Assembly: GCA_030268105.1 (NCBI GenBank)
Contig: BSDZ01000019.1
Span: forward strand, 164,001-228,000
Reading direction: 5' to 3'
DNA from: Volvox africanus
Taxonomy: Eukaryota; Chlorophyta; Chlorophyceae; Chlamydomonadales; Volvocaceae
DNA length: 64,000 nt
The notes below the pieces were generated by a model, which was not told the DNA's origin, made no database searches, and saw only the letters and a list, made by a program, of their open reading frames with translations. Within the stretch, counting starts at the first letter, position 1. Each line of letters opens with the position of its first letter. Both the position numbers and the translations under genes were made by a program. Below, piece after piece: positions 60,501-64,000 of this stretch.

Positions 60501-63500
60501 TCTTCGACGTCCCTTCCCTCCCCATCCCGTACCGCCGGCTCCGTCAACCCCATTCATGACGATGTTACCGCCGCATGCAGCACTGCCCCCATCTGTGGAC
60601 CCCTTCCCGCTTTGGTAGCTGTCAGAGACGCCTCCGCTTCCACTCTCAAGGCATTCCTCTCGCGCTGATACCATCGCCTCACTGCCACTTGCAGACGGCA
60701 AGGCTACCGCCGCCAGCGCGTCCACACCGCAGGTGCCGGTCTGGTCGTCGCCGCCCCATGGGTCGCTCCAGCCCGTCAACATTACGCCTGTACCGCGGCT
60801 CCCAAGGCCAGACAACTGGCCCTGCAGGCGGCTCAATAGGGCGCGCATCGCTCCGGAACCGCCAGACAAGAAGCGACGCCAGATGGGCCTTTCGCCTCCA
60901 CCCGTGTCCCATTGGGAGGCATTCGGCACCGAAGTTAAACTCAGGTTTCCGGGCACACTGGTAAGACTGTACCGGTTGTCTCCTAGATACTGGGGATCCG
61001 GTATTTTCTGCTCTGTCGCCTGATGCTCTAAGAAGCGCTGGAGTCCCGTTACCTGGCATAGCGCCTGTTGCTGGGGCAGCAGCGGTTGCAACGGCTCAGC
61101 ACACACTCGGCCTATCCGCCCTGGCCGCGCGAGATATTGCTGATTCGCGTATTGATGCTGAGGTTGAGATTGATGCAGTGGCGGCGAAAGTGAAGGCGGC
61201 GGTAGCTGTGATTCCGTGTGGCACCGTGGTTCCGGAGCGCGGTGATCCACTGCCCCTCGCCCCGCGCTTGTCAACTGCTCCGCGTCGGCACCGACCCAAC
61301 ACAGAGGAATCCGAAGAAGGTCCCCGCGTGTCGCAACCGCGGGTGATGATCCGGTTCCCGCGCTCCATTCCCGCGACGGACAGAGTAACGGCTGCGGCAC
61401 CGGCGGAGGCTGCTGCCGACAATGAGAAGGTTGCTGCGGTGAATGGCGCCGTTGCGGCTGTGTTTGCTGCGGCCGCAATAGCTGCTGCGTATCAGTAGAT
61501 AGCGGCGGCAGTCCCTGCCGGAGCGCTTTAAGCGGAGGTGACGCGGCGGGTGCTGACAAGGACCGGTGGTACAAACGTTCCGCCTCTCCCTCTGCCACCT
61601 GGGTGCTCGCCAGAAGACTCCCAACGCAGAGACTGCTAATGTCGTCACCGCCATTGGCGGCGCGGGCTAATGCGACGGCGGCCTTAGAACCGCTGCGCTG
61701 CCTAGGCAGGGCGTGCTGCTGATAAAGGGAGGCACCGTGCCAATGCCAGGACCTACAGCCAGCGCCGCCAACGCCAGCGCCGCCAGACCGTCCCGGAACT
61801 AGAGGTTTAAGCTGAGAAGGGCGCAGGCCCGCAGTCGCAACCGCTGCCTCAAACTCAGTGTGTGCTAAAGCTTCGCCGCTAGGCGCTTGCGTTAGTCCCG
61901 CCGCCGCCGTCGCCGCCTTTATAACCGCTTCCACTGCCATAACCGTCGCTGTTGTTTCAGCGGCGCTAGCAAAGCGGGTGGATGTCTGCTGCGGGGCAGC
62001 TGTCAGCGTACAAGAATTCGCAGCCGCCGCCGCCGGTCCCAGGTTGCCGCCAAAGGCCGACGTTCCTCCCATTGCCGCCACGGCGGAGTACGTTGTTCTT
62101 GCTGCCAGTGGCGTTGGCGTAGATGACTCCGTCGTGACGCCATATATAGCAGCGCCGCCGCCGATCATGGAGCCACCCCACGACTCCAGCCCGTGTCCTA
62201 TGCCGTCCAGGGCAGGAGCCGAATGGGCGGCAGTAGTAGGGGTGGGAGCGGGAGGCGGTCTACCGGCAGTCCGCCAGCGCCAGCTGCCGCCGCCGGCGCC
62301 GAGGGCACCACTGCCCCAGCTGCTGCTGACACTACTGGAGAGGAAGTCATACCTGCGAGAGGACGCCCAGGTCCACGTCGCTCCCAATCCGACTCCAGCC
62401 GATGCTGCCGGAGGTTTTGATGGAACTGCTGACACTGTTGCCGCAAATGGTGCCGCCGGGGATGCTGTCTGCTGTACGTGGGCCGCGGGCACCTGCTGAA
62501 TCACTGTTGCCGCAGCCGCTGCGGCATCTGACGGAGCTGCTGCAACACCGGTCGCTAATCCGGGAGTAGCGACATCCAAACTGTACGCGGTGTGCCATAT
62601 CCACTCCCGAGCCGGTACTGGAACCGGAACCGGTGCGGGTGCTGCCGCTACTGCTGCCGCGTGTGCGGGTACGTGTATGGTCCCTGACGATATCGTGGGC
62701 CATATCCCTGGTCCGGCCTCTCCGTTGGGCAGCCCCCTCTCTTTGCCGGAGTGGATTCCGCGTTGAGCGGCCGTGTCCTCTCCCTCCGCTTCACCCTCTC
62801 TCTCCTGTCCGCACGGCTCCTCGCGTTCAAGCTGCAAGGACAGCAGCAGCTGATCCGCGGCGGCGTAGTCCAATCCGTGTTGCTTCAGCCAGTCCTGGAT
62901 GGCCACCCGGAGGGAGACGTTAGCAACCAATTGTATCTGGGGCTCAGGAAGGGTGTGGTTCCAAGACTGCCCTGTTAGCCAGCTTGAAATTGCTGTGCGC
63001 TCGTACCAGCCACTTGTACCATGAGGCAAACGGTATCTTGTGGCAAATGCCTCAGGTGCCAGTGCCGCCGCAGCAGGCGACTCATTCTCCGCGCTAAGTT
63101 GCTTTTGCTGGACGGGCGACTGGACGGCTGCATCCCTAAGTTGGCTTGGTGGCGAGGCGTTCGATGGTCCAGCGTGTGATAGCAGCTGCGTTGCAGGTTG
63201 CGTTAGAAGCAATGGCACCGGAATGACTGGGTCACGCATAATGCGGCCGGTCAGGGGGCAAATGAAGCCGCTTGGCACGCGGAGTCGGGAGGTGCCGGAA
63301 GGTGATGATAGTGGGAGGGATGTGCTGGGTGTAGGCGTAGGAGACAGCTGCGATTGCGTTGCTGCGGCATGGCTGTCGACCAGGGAGCGTTGAACTATGC
63401 CATGGCTAGATGAATCTGCTGTGGCGACGGATGTAAGGCTGAAATCTTGGGGCTTGGCACGCAGCAGTTTTGACGAGGTGGACTGGAATGTGCGGCGGGT

Positions 63501-63656
63501 TCGCGTGGGCTCATTTATCCATCCTTCGAAGCTCATGAGAGCATAAGGCTCAGGAAACGTGGCTGCCGCAGGCGAGCTGCAGTTCACGGCGCTGAACTCG
63601 CTACCAAATGCATTGGAGCCGGCGGACAGGCCGGAATCCATGCTGAAACCACGCAT
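54568..63656 (-). CDS. Giant U-box plus WD40-like repeat protein
   Basis: Five exons fit in phase: 63656-59826, 59370-58570, 58029-57870, 57539-55526 and 55132-54568, giving 2,456 residues. A U-box lies near the N-terminus: VPSGFICPLTGRIMRDPV (127-144), then GWYERTAISSWL (216-227) and NVSLRVAIQDWL (246-257). About 70 extra residues separate the DPV and WYER parts that are normally adjacent. U-boxes recruit E2 enzymes for ubiquitin ligation. After a long Ala/Ser/Pro/Gln-rich low-complexity region, WD40-like blades appear: LAIGTSAGLVFVWRCF, VTALAYDGTGATLFAACRGV, VCCLAASPSGAHLALALSDG, LTNLVVAADGTSALLLDRSL and LLVGGDCGLFRW at the end. The C-terminus could instead splice onward to exon-like segments at 54.4 kb. 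Substrate and partners are unknown. The ATG context is not independently supported. Confidence 0.78.
58315..58747. repeat. Inverted duplication of an exon segment, ~100-bp arms
   Basis: The segment 58315-58422 is the reverse complement of about 58648-58747, with several differences. The second arm is coding in exon 2 of the U-box gene (EGWSRRPGSSSYADLPLRGS and onwards). The first arm lies in the following intron, about 225 bp away. Transcripts of this gene would contain both arms and could form a local hairpin that includes the exon 2 donor. Confidence 0.85.
59515..59770. repeat. (CATCA)n pentanucleotide array
   Basis: About 250 bp of CATCA units. The first half alternates with AAGTCACATC variants and the second half is almost pure. 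It lies in intron 1 (59371-59825) of the U-box/WD40 gene, close to the exon 1 donor. Uninterrupted Thr/Ser/His-type frames through it are artefacts of the repeat. Confidence 0.95.
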
Positions 63657-64000
63657 TCGGGGTGCTCCACAGCAATGCCAGAATAGAACTGCTTTCTGAC
63701 CTCCCTGTAAAAAAAGAGTTGTTGCCCTCTAATCTCTGTCCATCCGTTCGCTACAATAGACGCCCAACCTGAGGTTATAAAACATGTTCAATATCCATTT
63801 ATGAGCCCCGTATTAGTTTCACCTACGCAACGTGCTTCATAGCACCTCCGATTAAGATTCAATTGCTTGTAAAAACCACCAATGCATCAGCCTTCAACTT
63901 GGCTATGTATAAATATCTAACATTCCACATGTCACCACATGAAAGATAGAACTTATAGAAAGGCTAAGCTGCCATACAACAGGCATAGGAAGTAGCCCCG
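63657..64000. other. 5' flank of the U-box/WD40 gene
   Basis: AT-richer DNA upstream of the proposed ATG at 63656. A possible acceptor-like AG lies shortly upstream, so an extra 5' exon cannot be excluded. No core promoter motif is obvious. Confidence 0.4.

Noticed and set aside
61858..62499. Long plus-strand frames opposite the giant U-box exon
   Set aside because: Shadow frames of a GC-rich low-complexity exon; composition is Ala/Gly/Pro only and no domain is present.
1..64000. CRISPR arrays or bacterial operons
   Set aside because: Direct repeats here are microsatellites or transposon parts without spacers; genes are intron-split and widely spaced.

Overview
The window reads as nuclear DNA of a flagellated eukaryote, most likely a chlorophyte green alga of the Chlamydomonas/Volvox type. 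Genes are split by many short GT-AG introns, exons are GC-rich and Ala/Gly/Gln-rich, and noncoding DNA is full of microsatellites and retroelements. The clearest marker is a 31-exon gene whose predicted 1,627-residue coiled-coil product matches the basal-body protein BLD10/CEP135 in its N-terminus and, from memory, in its length (about 1,640 residues in Chlamydomonas).

Layout. 1-3.1 kb: repeats, no clear gene. 3.1-15.6 kb (minus strand): two paralogous signalling-type genes. Both start with a TIR-like module (SHTW/SHVW, FLW(I/L)...FA(I/V)(N/D)QH, WCL(F/Y)EAW) followed by kinesin-light-chain-like TPRs. One then continues into a complete SPRY/B30.2 domain, the other into an exon ending in an SRDQ motif. 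18.1-20.4 kb (minus): intact seven-exon proteasome subunit alpha gene (PSMA4/PAC). 21.5-27.1 kb: a retroelement nest, with an LTR-retrotransposon gag remnant (minus), a decayed LINE (plus) and a miniature LTR element (TRIM) inserted in the LINE. 27.3-28.1 kb: a long near-perfect inverted repeat. 28.3-31.9 kb (minus): an NB-ARC-type STAND NTPase gene with apparent lesions. 33.2-34.4 kb (plus): a Rossmann-like gene of uncertain family. 34.6 kb: a solo LTR of the TRIM family. 37.5-51.6 kb (plus): BLD10/CEP135. 54.6-63.7 kb (minus): a giant predicted protein of about 2,456 residues with an interrupted U-box at the N-terminus and WD40-like repeats at the C-terminus.

The TIR-like/TPR/SPRY genes and the NB-ARC gene have the parts of NLR-type intracellular receptors: effector-like N-termini, a STAND switch, and TPR or SPRY sensor domains. 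They lie on one strand within 29 kb. I regard this cluster as the most interesting system here, but its function is inferred from domains only. Around it are at least four dispersed repeat families. One is a LINE family whose 5'-truncated copies tend to abut microsatellites; another is a TRIM family with intact 5-bp target-site duplications. Exon models were built by hand from reading frame, splice consensus and intron phase. No transcript or database evidence was available.
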